A DNA stretch of 64,000 nt, taken from positions 1-64,000 of the forward strand of contig MEQL01000047.1 of the NCBI GenBank assembly GCA_001770205.1, in the 5' to 3' direction. Source of the DNA: Bdellovibrionales bacterium RIFOXYD12_FULL_39_22 (lineage in GTDB: Bacteria > Bdellovibrionota > Bacteriovoracia > Bacteriovoracales > Bacteriovoracaceae). Under the pieces are notes generated by a model, which did not search any database, was not told where the DNA came from, and saw only the letters and a program-made list of their open reading frames with translations. Each line of letters opens with the position of its first letter. The first letter of the stretch is position 1. The position numbers were made by a program, and so were the translations under genes. Of the stretch, positions 46,006 through 54,485 are shown piece by piece.

Positions 46006-47684
46006 TAAAAATAAAAACCTTAATTTCCCTAATCGTTTTGTCATTTTTTCCTGTAACCTTTATAGCTCTTCGCGACGACAAGCTTTTTGGCCGTGCAACA
46101 CTGCTAACTCTTGCCTGCACATTTCTTTTTTTATTAATCATAAGATTAATTACCTCTATGGCCACAAAACATAACAGTAAAAATCCATCGAGCAATTATG
46201 AAGACGAGTCTAGCATTACTAAAATCAAAATTCTTCAGACCAGCTTAGATCATCTTGCTAATGAACAAAAGGCCATTTTAGAAACGGCCAATATTGGTTT
46301 TTTAAAAGTAATTGATCTCAAAATAGTCTGGATCAATCACAAGACTGAAGAGATGCTTCAATACAGTAAAGATGAATTAATTGGTAAATCAACCCAAATT
46401 CTATACCCTTCCGAAGAAACCTACTCTAAATTTGCTGAATCCTATGCCATTATGACAACTGGGAAAATTTATGAAACAGAGGCAATCGTTCTGAAAAAAG
46501 ATGGAACCCCTTTAGAAGTTCATTTTAACGGGAAGGCAATTAATCCATCCGATCCATCTATGGGGGTTCTATGGGTGCTTGAAGATTGCACAGCGCGTAA
46601 TCAAACAGACCGGGCCCTCCGTGCCAGTGAAGAGAAATATCGCATCGGACAAGCACTATTACTCGCAGTAGCAGAAGGTACCTCCGATGGAATTTACGTT
46701 AAAGACACTTCCGGCCGATATTTACTTGTAAATTCTGCCGCGGCCAATTTTTTTGGCCATCCGGTAAAAGAAATATTAGGCAAAGATGATACTTTTATTT
46801 TTCCTCAGCAAGAGGCAGAAAAAATTATTGCGAGTGATAAAAATGCCATCACCAAGCTTCCTGAAACTTACGAAGAAGCTCATATCATAGCTGGGATGCA
46901 ACGTTTTTTTTCAATTACAAAAGGGCCCGTCTTCAATTCTAAAGGAATTGCTTTTGGAACCTTTGGAATCTCACGCGAAATAACTGCCCATCGACATAGT
47001 GAAGATAAAATTAAAAATAACCTACGAGAAAAAGAAATTCTATTAAAAGAAATTAATCATCGAGTTAAAAACAATATGGCCATAATCTCCAGTCTTTTGA
47101 GCTTACAGGCCGCTAATGTTAAAGACAAATCAATACAAGAAGCACTGGCCGAGGGACAGCGTAGGATTAACTCAATGGCCCTCATTCATCAACAACTCTA
47201 TAGTTCAAAAAACTTAGCGCAGGTAGATTTTGGTCAATTCGTTAAGACAATCTCTAGCGAGATTGCTGAAACTTTTCGATGGCAAGAAAAAAAACCTAAT
47301 ATTAATATTAACGTCCAAGAGATTACCCTAGATATTGCATTGGCCATCCCCTGTGCTCTCATTGTCAACGAACTTTTGACCAACGCATTTAAATATGCCT
47401 TTCCATCTAGCTCCAATTGGCCAGATAAAACAATCTCCATAACAATGGAGCACCATCAAAATAAAAATTTTCTTTTGTCCATAGCAGACAATGGCCATGG
47501 CCTTCCTAAAGAAAAGCAGTGGCGCCAGTCCAATGCACTTGGCCTTCAACTAGTTATTGCACTTGTTGAACAAATTAAAGGCAATTTAAAAATACTATCG
47601 ACAAGCGATAATATTATTGGAACTCAAATAACAATCGAATTTAACAAAATAGAAAATAACTTCTCTAGAAAAGTAATGCCATGA
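46002..47684 (+). CDS. membrane-linked sensor kinase, two PAS + HisKA_2 + HATPase
   Basis: 560 residues. Two hydrophobic helices near residues 5-22 and 30-48 anchor it, followed by PAS 1 (about 85-200, LKIVWINHKTEEMLQYSKDE), PAS 2 (about 215-330, GIYVKDTSGRYLLVNSAAAN), HisKA_2 (KEINHRVKNNMAIISSLLSL) and HATPase (NELLTNAFKYAF, IADNGHGLP). It is overlapped by the receiver-kinase gene, so they are coupled. Its catalytic half is a paralogue of the kinase at 42968-43993. Confidence 0.9.
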   Translation: MIKIKTLISLIVLSFFPVTFIALRDDKLFGRATLLTLACTFLFLLIIRLITSMATKHNSKNPSSNYEDESSITKIKILQTSLDHLANEQKAILETANIGFLKVIDLKIVWINHKTEEMLQYSKDELIGKSTQILYPSEETYSKFAESYAIMTTGKIYETEAIVLKKDGTPLEVHFNGKAINPSDPSMGVLWVLEDCTARNQTDRALRASEEKYRIGQALLLAVAEGTSDGIYVKDTSGRYLLVNSAAANFFGHPVKEILGKDDTFIFPQQEAEKIIASDKNAITKLPETYEEAHIIAGMQRFFSITKGPVFNSKGIAFGTFGISREITAHRHSEDKIKNNLREKEILLKEINHRVKNNMAIISSLLSLQAANVKDKSIQEALAEGQRRINSMALIHQQLYSSKNLAQVDFGQFVKTISSEIAETFRWQEKKPNININVQEITLDIALAIPCALIVNELLTNAFKYAFPSSSNWPDKTISITMEHHQNKNFLLSIADNGHGLPKEKQWRQSNALGLQLVIALVEQIKGNLKILSTSDNIIGTQITIEFNKIENNFSRKVMP

Positions 47685-47752
47685 GCAATACTTTATCGGA
47701 ATAATCCCACATTGATTTATCATTTTACTGATTACTAGTTAATACTAAATAC

Positions 47753-47769
47753 TGTAGATTCCAGCCCCA
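47753..47769 (+). promoter_or_regulatory. upstream box, copy 2 (right edge of signalling island)
   Basis: TGTAGATTCCAGCCCCA, nearly identical to the box at 42595-42612. It lies about 32 bases before a small zinc-ribbon-like gene. The preceding bases (CTAAATAC here, TTAAAAAG at copy 1) are also alike. Confidence 0.55.
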
Positions 47770-47801
47770 CAAAGCATTAATAGTAATCTAACAAAGGATA
47801 A

Positions 47802-47996
47802 ATGATGAGAATCCCTCGAGAAAAAAAGAGCTACAACATACGACGATGGAATAACCGAAAAGAGTGTATTTGCAGCTTATGTGGAAATCATTTTAAAGCG
47901 ACAGGAAACTTTAGTCGCTTTTGTAAACGATGTAAGGAAGAGAGTGAAGTGCTTATGTCCGTCGGAGACTTTCCTGAAACCATCCATTGCCCTTAG
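47802..47996 (+). CDS. small zinc-ribbon-like protein downstream of box 2
   Basis: 64 residues (63 if ATG 47805 is used), basic N-terminus MMRIPREKKSYNIRRWNNRK. Cysteines are arranged as CICSLC...FCKRC, a likely four-cysteine metal site of the zinc-ribbon type. AAAGGA lies 5-7 bases before ATG. No known family is assigned. Its leader shares a box with the small Cys gene at 42646, so the two are probably co-regulated. Confidence 0.6.
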   Translation: MMRIPREKKSYNIRRWNNRKECICSLCGNHFKATGNFSRFCKRCKEESEVLMSVGDFPETIHCP

Positions 47997-48075
47997 GCAT
48001 GCTTAGCGTAACTCCAAAAATATTATATAAACTAATGTAAATGGCCGATGAGTAGAATACTGGATGAAAATTTTG

Positions 48076-49431
48076 TTATTCTATAAATTCTAAAACCCGT
48101 TCAATCAAATAATGTGGTAATTGTATTAAGGTGAATTTTGCATTTCTATAATCAACCATAATTTTTTGCGCAGGATTACTTGAAAACTTAACTGCCTGAT
48201 CTGTTTTTTTATCCATAACAAACTGGGTTAGTGATTTGAGTGATCCTGTTTTTCCTGATTTGACTTCTATTGGAATAATTTTTGTTCCATGCTGTAACAC
48301 AAAATCAACTTCCGCATTATTGCTTTTGCCTTCCCTTAACCAATAATATAACTCAGGTTCTACATTTGTCTTTGCATATAGTAAATGTTGGCCAATAAAC
48401 TGTTCATGAATTGTTCCGCTTATTATTAGATTCGCTTCGCTGTTTTCATTTTCTAATATGCGCTCCAACGTTTGTCCACCTAGTCCACTCATCAATATGT
48501 GAAGTCCAACATCTAAAAATAAAAATTTATATGTATTTTCATCTTTTTGTGACGCGATCGGAATTCCAGAGCAGTTTGAATTATAAATAAGTCCCAATAC
48601 CTGGGCCTTGGCCAGAAGACCTATGGCCTTCTTTAATTCTCTAGATTGAATATCTGATGAAATATTTGAATATTTTATCTTCCTTCCTAGATTTGTTCCA
48701 GCATACTCAAAGATTTTTTCAAGACGTTCTTGAGGGATCATTTTTCGGTATTTATTAAAATCGTTTTTATAATTATAAATAATCGATCGCAAAGATTGCT
48801 CAGCGGCAGAATAGTTTTTTTCTAAACAACGCATTAACGCCTCAGGCATTCCGCCAAAAGAAAGATATCGATAAAAACTTTTTGTTAGCTGTTCGTGTAA
48901 GCTAGGGAGTGTTTCCCTAATTTGTATTTCCTTCCATTTTGAATAAAGTTTTGGATTTTCTTTTGCTAAGAATTCTGAAAAACGTATCGGCCCTAAAAAA
49001 TAGTAATCAACTCTTCCAACAGGCATTGAAAAATCAGCAGACTCAAGAACAAACTCAAGAAGTGAACCAGCACACACAATCGCTATATGCGGATGTTTTT
49101 CATAGAAATAACGAAGGCAGTGTAGGGCCTTTGGGATAGATTGAATTTCATCAAAAAAAATTAGTATCTTTTGAGTGCTGTTTAGCTGGACGTTTTGATC
49201 AATTTCAATATCGCTAATAATCTTTTCCACTTGCAGATTATTGAAGTAGCGTTCGTATTTTTTTTCTAATTCCAGGTTATATTCGAGAAGTTTAATATTT
49301 TCTGACTTGGCAAACATTCGTATGAGTGTTGATTTTCCTATTTGCCTGGCACCTCGAATAATCAACGGCTTTCTTGCAGAAGTGTTATGAAACCATTTTG
49401 CTAGATCTGTAATTGCATTTCTAAAAATCAT
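48076..49431 (-). CDS. AAA ATPase with DUF4143 domain, third paralogue
   Basis: 451 residues from ATG 49431 (GGAA 8-10 bases upstream; TTG 49437 is too close to it). Walker A IIRGARQIGKSTLI, with serine instead of the second threonine, Walker B KILIFFDEIQSIP, sensor IVCAGSLLEFVLE, then the C-terminal nuclease-like NAEVDFVLQHGTKI and PIEVKSGKTG. Longer than the two paralogues in this window. Its upstream region has a 25-nt direct repeat and a 28-bp hairpin. Confidence 0.82.
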   Translation of the reverse strand: MIFRNAITDLAKWFHNTSARKPLIIRGARQIGKSTLIRMFAKSENIKLLEYNLELEKKYERYFNNLQVEKIISDIEIDQNVQLNSTQKILIFFDEIQSIPKALHCLRYFYEKHPHIAIVCAGSLLEFVLESADFSMPVGRVDYYFLGPIRFSEFLAKENPKLYSKWKEIQIRETLPSLHEQLTKSFYRYLSFGGMPEALMRCLEKNYSAAEQSLRSIIYNYKNDFNKYRKMIPQERLEKIFEYAGTNLGRKIKYSNISSDIQSRELKKAIGLLAKAQVLGLIYNSNCSGIPIASQKDENTYKFLFLDVGLHILMSGLGGQTLERILENENSEANLIISGTIHEQFIGQHLLYAKTNVEPELYYWLREGKSNNAEVDFVLQHGTKIIPIEVKSGKTGSLKSLTQFVMDKKTDQAVKFSSNPAQKIMVDYRNAKFTLIQLPHYLIERVLEFIE

Positions 49432-49484
49432 GGCCAAATTTCCAACTAATAAAGTAACTATGAGTAATCATAGAATACAAGCAT

Positions 49485-49542
49485 GAAAAATGCCAATAAA
49501 ATATGCATATGCAGCATAAAAAATACCCATAAAATATGCACA
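49485..49542. repeat. two direct copies of a 25-nt element upstream of the third DUF4143 gene
   Basis: Copies at 49485-49509 and 49518-49542, 33 bases apart, share the core AAAAAT(G/A)CC(A/C)ATAAAATATGC with only a few differences. Copy 1 overlaps the palindrome ATATGCATAT (49501-49510). Two copies with an 8-base spacer are too few for a CRISPR array; tandem operators for the divergent genes are more likely. Confidence 0.65.
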
Positions 49543-49640
49543 AAACAATATGGGTACCGGAAATTGAATTAGAGTAATCACGGATTTTCATTCTAAAAAG
49601 CTAAAGCTAAATCTAACCCTATTTTTTTATCCCAACCGAT

Positions 49641-49703
49641 CCCGAATTGACTCAGAATATCTGTTACCGAGGCTTGGTAACAGATATTCTGAGTCAATTC
49701 GGG
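49641..49703. repeat. perfect 28-bp inverted repeat with 7-base loop
   Basis: 49641-49668 (starting CCCGAATTGACTC) and 49676-49703 are exact reverse complements over 28 bases, with loop GAGGCTT. It lies in the divergent region between a minus-strand ATPase and a plus-strand exported protein, so no transcript ends here, and neither side has a T-run. An insertion-derived palindrome, a regulatory cruciform or a structured RNA are possible. Confidence 0.9.
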
Positions 49704-49750
49704 GAATTTCATTTATTTAATAATTTCCTCATATATTCCGATACATTTAG

Positions 49751-52648
49751 GTGAGGTTTATACTAAAACTAACTACATTTAAATACCTAGAAATTTTTGT
49801 TATCAATCTGGTGCTAAGTTTTTCCAGCTTTGCCGATCCCACTCTCTATTTTAGATGGGGGCCATATGATACCAACAAAATAATTCTCGAAAAAGGCGGC
49901 TTCCCTGGGAATGCGGCCGTATATGATCAAGATTTATATAGTGGAGAGTCGGCCACTTACACAGAGGATTTATACAAAAAATTAGCAGAGTGGAATAGTA
50001 TGAATCAAGATGCGGCAAGTACCGGTCTCTATAACTCTTCCGACTTGTTTGATTCTATGTCCTTTGGCAAAAGCGAACCATCTTTATTAATAATTGAAGT
50101 GGATGTTTCCGATGGTAAAAAGACCATGTACAGCTATACTAAAACATGGAATGTTGCAACTAAGAATAATATTGGACCCCACATTAAAATTCGTCCCCCT
50201 AGTCCAAACGATGTAAAAAAAGTATGGACGCAATTAACCCAAAACATACAAAACGAAAGTCTTCACGAAACAATTTTTTCTCTATGTTCCTCATTACAAC
50301 GACATTATGGGCGCCATCTATTCCCAAACTCAACTAAAATCTTTCTTGAACGAATTATTTTCGACGAGTCTTTAGACTATTTAGCTAAGGAGATCGATAG
50401 AATATCTCGCACCGTAGCAACGGCAAAAGACCAACGCTTTTTAAAATCGGTACTTGCGCTCTTTATTACAAAATCACCAGATCATCAAATCGTGCAAAAA
50501 CTTCTTCCTTTAACCTCTATCTGGGGTTGGGAGGATTCTACTGTAAGAAAATTAATTTTAAATGAAAATCCACAAATGCTGATTGAGATGAATCGTCACG
50601 CTACTCCCGCAATGCGAGAACAAATTCTACAACTATTCGAGGGCCCTGATTTTTTTTCTGCAAATATGTCGCGAGATAATCGACTAAACGTCTTATTACA
50701 CTACGCCAACACACTCTCTCCAAATAGAACGACAAATATTAGAACAGAGCTAGAAAAAAGATTATCGCATGGTACCCCTTATGACCTATCAAATAATTTC
50801 TTAGAAACTATCGATAAATTTCTAGGGCCAGACATCAGCCAGCAACATAAAAAAAATATTATTCACGCCTCTTTTGAAAATTATCTTGATATTAATTCCA
50901 ATCTTTTAAAAAACATTGCATCGACTGATCATCAGAATGGGGTTTTGATGATTAAAGAAATTATTATTAAAGAGTTAGAAAACCCCTCTCAAGAGTTTAG
51001 TGAATTAATTTCAGGGGTGACAAAATCAACATCACAAAGATCATTCCACGCTGGTTCTTTTTCAAAATGGTGGGAACTATATTTCCGTCTCCAAAACAAT
51101 AGCTTAAGCAATACTCTTTCACATGCCCAAAAAAGTGAGCTTGAGGCTGCCCGAAAGGTATTAAAAGAAGTTTTGCCAAAAAATCTTGAAGCGTGGAACA
51201 TGGAGCATATTCCCAACCAAGCAGCATTTTTTCAAGTTCTTTTAGACACCAATCCATCGCCTGATATCTTCGTAAAAACCATAGAACAATTTTCTGCCGA
51301 TTTTCCAAACTTCAACAACCAACTTATCGCAGGACTAAAAAATTTCAGACTTACCCCCCAATTTCAAAAAAGTCCATTGCAGTTGAAAGTTTTTGATGCG
51401 TTAGAAAAACTTGAAAAATCTACCAAAACAGGATTAGCTAAAATTAGCAAAGGACATGCGGCAACACCTCCTATTAACAACGAACAACGCCAACGCATTA
51501 GCCTAGTTAAGTGGGAATCTGCTTTTGAAAACATTCCTAATTCTCAAGAGTATTCTCAACTAAGTCGAACCTTCGTTTTAGTAGACCCCCTATTAGTCAG
51601 TGAAGATTTACGTAAAATGGAAGCAACAAAACCATGGCTTCGCTTCAATGAAAACTATATTGAAGATGGCGTTAATTATAAACAATTGGCCTGGGAAAAC
51701 TTCATAAATGCCTGGGAAACCGAAGCCCCTGGATTGCTTGTTGGGAAAGATGCAAATTTGTATCGTGCTGGTCTTTCTTTAGTTACTGGTAAGGTCGAAG
51801 GTGGACTCAATGCCGGATCAGGCGAAATTGATCTCGAATATAGAAATTCACTTGCTCCAACATTTACTATAGAAGAATGGAAAGCTGCTGGTGGTTTAGA
51901 AGTTGAGTCACACCTGGGAAAATTTTTTGAAATTAATAAAACAGAAAATCTTGTAACTTTAAAGTTTAAACGATTACCAGCCCCTGGGCATAGTTGGTTA
52001 CAAGGAGGAACAGCTTCAACCACCGCCCTTTCATTAATTATGGATAAAGTTGGCAAAATCAAAAATCCAATAGATAGGGCAGCAAAAATCCTAGATGAAG
52101 TTCCAAAAGTTCATGCGCTCAACAACGGAAATGGCCGACTTGCTAGATTTTGGGCCGCGGCAGAACTTACAGCTGCCGGCTTTCCGATGCCATTAGGTTT
52201 TTCAACAAATGATTTTTTTATGAACCCAGAGCGTATGAAATTAGAAGTAAGAAAAGCCGTGGCATTGGGGAAATTCTGGGAGGAGATGTTAAAAAATGCA
52301 GAAAAAGATGGCGTAAAGGTTGAAGATTTTTTTCAAAAGGTTTTTAAAGGATCTTCATTGGAAGGCCTATTGCTAATTACTCCTCATACCGATTTAGAAA
52401 TGAAACAGTTGGTTGAATATTTAGAAAGTCTAGATACTCCTCCAGCATGGGCGGCAGATTTTATGAGAGAAGTCGAAACTCAGATCAACGCGATAAATAG
52501 AAGTGGAAAAAGCATCGGGACAATCTCGGAGTTAGATCAACACAATATTTTAAACAACCTTTGGAAAAACTTCTTGGCCACTAGCAAAAAACAAGGTAGA
52601 TGCGCCTCGCACTTGAAACAATTAATTATTGAGTATAGTAGGAATTAA
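49751..52648 (+). CDS. large exported protein with Fic-like motif
   Basis: 965 residues from GTG 49751. The N-terminus looks like a signal peptide (FVINLVLSFSSFAD). Residues about 90-600 seem to be mostly helical repeats. Residues about 640-860 resemble a Fic/Fido domain: before the motif RAAKILDEVPKV, then HALNNGNGRLAR with histidine 788, then FWAAAELTAAGFPMP, as in Fic proteins (HxFx(D/E)GNGRxxR). The aspartate/glutamate that binds magnesium is asparagine here. Fic enzymes attach AMP or other groups to target proteins. Export would make this a protein-modifying factor acting outside the cytosol. No inhibitory partner is adjacent. The ribosome site before GTG is weak. Confidence 0.55.
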   Translation: MRFILKLTTFKYLEIFVINLVLSFSSFADPTLYFRWGPYDTNKIILEKGGFPGNAAVYDQDLYSGESATYTEDLYKKLAEWNSMNQDAASTGLYNSSDLFDSMSFGKSEPSLLIIEVDVSDGKKTMYSYTKTWNVATKNNIGPHIKIRPPSPNDVKKVWTQLTQNIQNESLHETIFSLCSSLQRHYGRHLFPNSTKIFLERIIFDESLDYLAKEIDRISRTVATAKDQRFLKSVLALFITKSPDHQIVQKLLPLTSIWGWEDSTVRKLILNENPQMLIEMNRHATPAMREQILQLFEGPDFFSANMSRDNRLNVLLHYANTLSPNRTTNIRTELEKRLSHGTPYDLSNNFLETIDKFLGPDISQQHKKNIIHASFENYLDINSNLLKNIASTDHQNGVLMIKEIIIKELENPSQEFSELISGVTKSTSQRSFHAGSFSKWWELYFRLQNNSLSNTLSHAQKSELEAARKVLKEVLPKNLEAWNMEHIPNQAAFFQVLLDTNPSPDIFVKTIEQFSADFPNFNNQLIAGLKNFRLTPQFQKSPLQLKVFDALEKLEKSTKTGLAKISKGHAATPPINNEQRQRISLVKWESAFENIPNSQEYSQLSRTFVLVDPLLVSEDLRKMEATKPWLRFNENYIEDGVNYKQLAWENFINAWETEAPGLLVGKDANLYRAGLSLVTGKVEGGLNAGSGEIDLEYRNSLAPTFTIEEWKAAGGLEVESHLGKFFEINKTENLVTLKFKRLPAPGHSWLQGGTASTTALSLIMDKVGKIKNPIDRAAKILDEVPKVHALNNGNGRLARFWAAAELTAAGFPMPLGFSTNDFFMNPERMKLEVRKAVALGKFWEEMLKNAEKDGVKVEDFFQKVFKGSSLEGLLLITPHTDLEMKQLVEYLESLDTPPAWAADFMREVETQINAINRSGKSIGTISELDQHNILNNLWKNFLATSKKQGRCASHLKQLIIEYSRN

Positions 52649-52661
52649 AGGGATCTCCCAA

Positions 52662-52880
52662 TTACCCTTCCCATTTAAATTCCACCGAAAATCCCAAAAT
52701 CTTAAAATCAATATTGTTGGCCAACTCTGAAAAGTCCAAAAGACGCGCGAGTTCTGCTGTTGTTAATGCGTTTGCTGGAGGAGTGTCTGGGCCATTGCGC
52801 CGATCCTCTGGGACTATTTCCCATCGTTCAATTGTTCGAATCTCAAGATCTAATACTTCAAAAGAGCAAAAGAACTTTTT
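52662..52880 (-). mobile_element. scar of an IS3-family transposase (N-terminal HTH part)
   Basis: The minus strand reads EVLDLEIRTIERWE, then EDRRNGPDTPPANALTTAEL, matching the start of IS3-type OrfB proteins (RT.QRW...DRR.GP.TPPANALT.EE). The similarity fades after about ten more residues, and the frame ends at 52662 with no integrase domain. No start codon is found. Plus-strand open frames here are shadows of it. A different IS3 subgroup from the scar at 2050 is likely, since the C-terminal motif there belongs to the IS150 type. Confidence 0.6.
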
Positions 52881-52987
52881 TCAATCCTCTGGAATCGATT
52901 ATGGGCCCAACAATATGGCTATGTCCCTTCCTCATATCAACGTATGAGTTATGAAAGAAAATCTTATTTTTTTGCGGATTAAAAATC

Positions 52988-53238
52988 ATGACGAGAGAAA
53001 TAGAATATTTAATTAAAACCGTCTATGACGTGCCTAAGGCCCAACTTACAATGGAAAAAGCACAACCAGGTTTGTGAAGGATGAAAATGTTGAGCAGGTA
53101 AAAAAACAGCTAGAGAATCACAAAAAATTTCTTATTTTAATTCAAGAATGGGTAAGTCTTGCAAGCGATTTGGCTGACCTTGAGATAGTTTCAAAATCTG
53201 AAAAAGTTAGCCAGACAAAGGCGAAAAACGAAGAGTAG
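52988..53238 (+). pseudogene. frameshifted small gene, unknown
   Basis: ATG 52988 opens MTREIEYLIKTVYDVPKAQL, stopping at 53077. A second frame from 53071 continues FVKDENVEQVKKQLENHKKF and ends with TAG at 53236-53238. Joined by one base, they form an 83-residue helical, lysine-rich protein. Function unknown; it lies next to the IS3 scar and may be decayed with it. The rest of 52881-53294 shows nothing else. Confidence 0.4.
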
Positions 53239-53294
53239 CTAAAACCGCCTTTGTTTTTCTGGAATACTATATAATAAAATTATTACAACACCAT

Positions 53295-54485
53295 TTAGAT
53301 TTTTTTCAAAACCTTCAAATAAACTGCCGCAACCAACGCACCGGCAGCTCCATACAAAAATGGCCACATTTCCCCAGCATGATCCCAAAGTAATCCGGCC
53401 ATTGTACTTGCCAAAATAGTACAAAATCCAGTAACCGTTCCTAAGATTCCCACCGCAGAGGCCTTAAGCCTGGAGGGAGCATAATCTACGGCCATGGCCT
53501 TTCCAACTCCATCGGTAGCTCCCATGTACAACCCATAGGCCGCAAACAAAAAAGCAAAATGCCAAAGCTGGCCAGCAAAAGCAAAACCAACATATACGCC
53601 AGCAAACATTATCATTCCAAATAGCATCAATTTTTTTCGCCCGATACTATCGGACAATTTGCCAAGATAGGGACTAGATAACGAGTAAACCAAATTATAT
53701 GCGCAATAAAGCCAAATAACTCCGGCGGTAGAAAAACCCATCTGCCGGGCCCTTAAAAGCAAAAAAACATCACTAGAATTGGTAAGAGAAAAAATCCCCC
53801 AAGCAAAAATATAATTTTTAAACTCTCCCCCAAACTCGCCCCACAAGGAAAGAGGATTTTTCCATTTCGAGGCCTCACTCTTTGTCCGCCCACTGGCCGG
53901 CTCTTTAACAAAAAAAATAACTAGTACTGAAAACAATCCGGGAATTGCTGCCCAATAATAAAGGGGACGGAGGTTATCGCCATAAAATGATAATAACAAC
54001 AGTGCCAACAATGGGCCGACTGCCGCCCCCAAAGTATCCATTCCTCGATGCCAACCGAAGGCCGCTCCTCGCGCCGAGGCATCAACTGAATCAGCAATCA
54101 AAGCATCTCGCGGCGATGAGCGCAACCCCTTACCTGTACGATCTATTACCCGCGCACTCAATACTCCTATCCAAGTAGAAGAGAGGCCAATCAGTGGTTT
54201 AGAAATTGCTCCTAAAAAATAACCGGCAAATAAAAAAGGGCGGCGCCTTAAAATTCTATCCGACCAAATCCCCGAATAGGTTTTAAGCAAACTGGCCACT
54301 GCCTCGGCAATTCCCTCAATCACACCGACAAAGGTTGCAGATGCACCTAAAATGGTTGTCAAAAATATCGGGGTAATTGGATAAAGCATCTCACTGGCCA
54401 CATCAGCAAAAAAAGAGACCATTCCTAGTTTTGCGACTGTGGGATTTAATGCTTTATTTTTGATATTTACGTTTTTATTTTTCAA
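53295..54485 (-). CDS. MFS transporter
   Basis: 396 residues with twelve predicted membrane helices. The loop 2-3 motif appears as SLLKTYSGIWSDRILRRRPF, and a second as YLGKLSDSIGRKKLM, as in major facilitator family drug or metabolite transporters. DRTGKGLRSSPRDALIADS is typical of a subgroup of MFS proteins in deltaproteobacteria. Substrate unknown. It overlaps the acyl-CoA dehydrogenase gene by four bases and is downstream of it. Confidence 0.9.
   Translation of the reverse strand: MKNKNVNIKNKALNPTVAKLGMVSFFADVASEMLYPITPIFLTTILGASATFVGVIEGIAEAVASLLKTYSGIWSDRILRRRPFLFAGYFLGAISKPLIGLSSTWIGVLSARVIDRTGKGLRSSPRDALIADSVDASARGAAFGWHRGMDTLGAAVGPLLALLLLSFYGDNLRPLYYWAAIPGLFSVLVIFFVKEPASGRTKSEASKWKNPLSLWGEFGGEFKNYIFAWGIFSLTNSSDVFLLLRARQMGFSTAGVIWLYCAYNLVYSLSSPYLGKLSDSIGRKKLMLFGMIMFAGVYVGFAFAGQLWHFAFLFAAYGLYMGATDGVGKAMAVDYAPSRLKASAVGILGTVTGFCTILASTMAGLLWDHAGEMWPFLYGAAGALVAAVYLKVLKKI

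Noticed and set aside
49485-49542. possible CRISPR array
   Set aside because: Only two imperfect copies with an 8-base spacer and no cas genes.
52830-52860. GTTCGAATC resembling a tRNA T-loop
   Set aside because: No acceptor, D or anticodon arms surround it; the region is explained by an IS3 transposase remnant on the minus strand.
52714-52954. two overlapping plus-strand open frames
   Set aside because: The minus-strand reading matches an IS3 transposase segment, so these are shadows.
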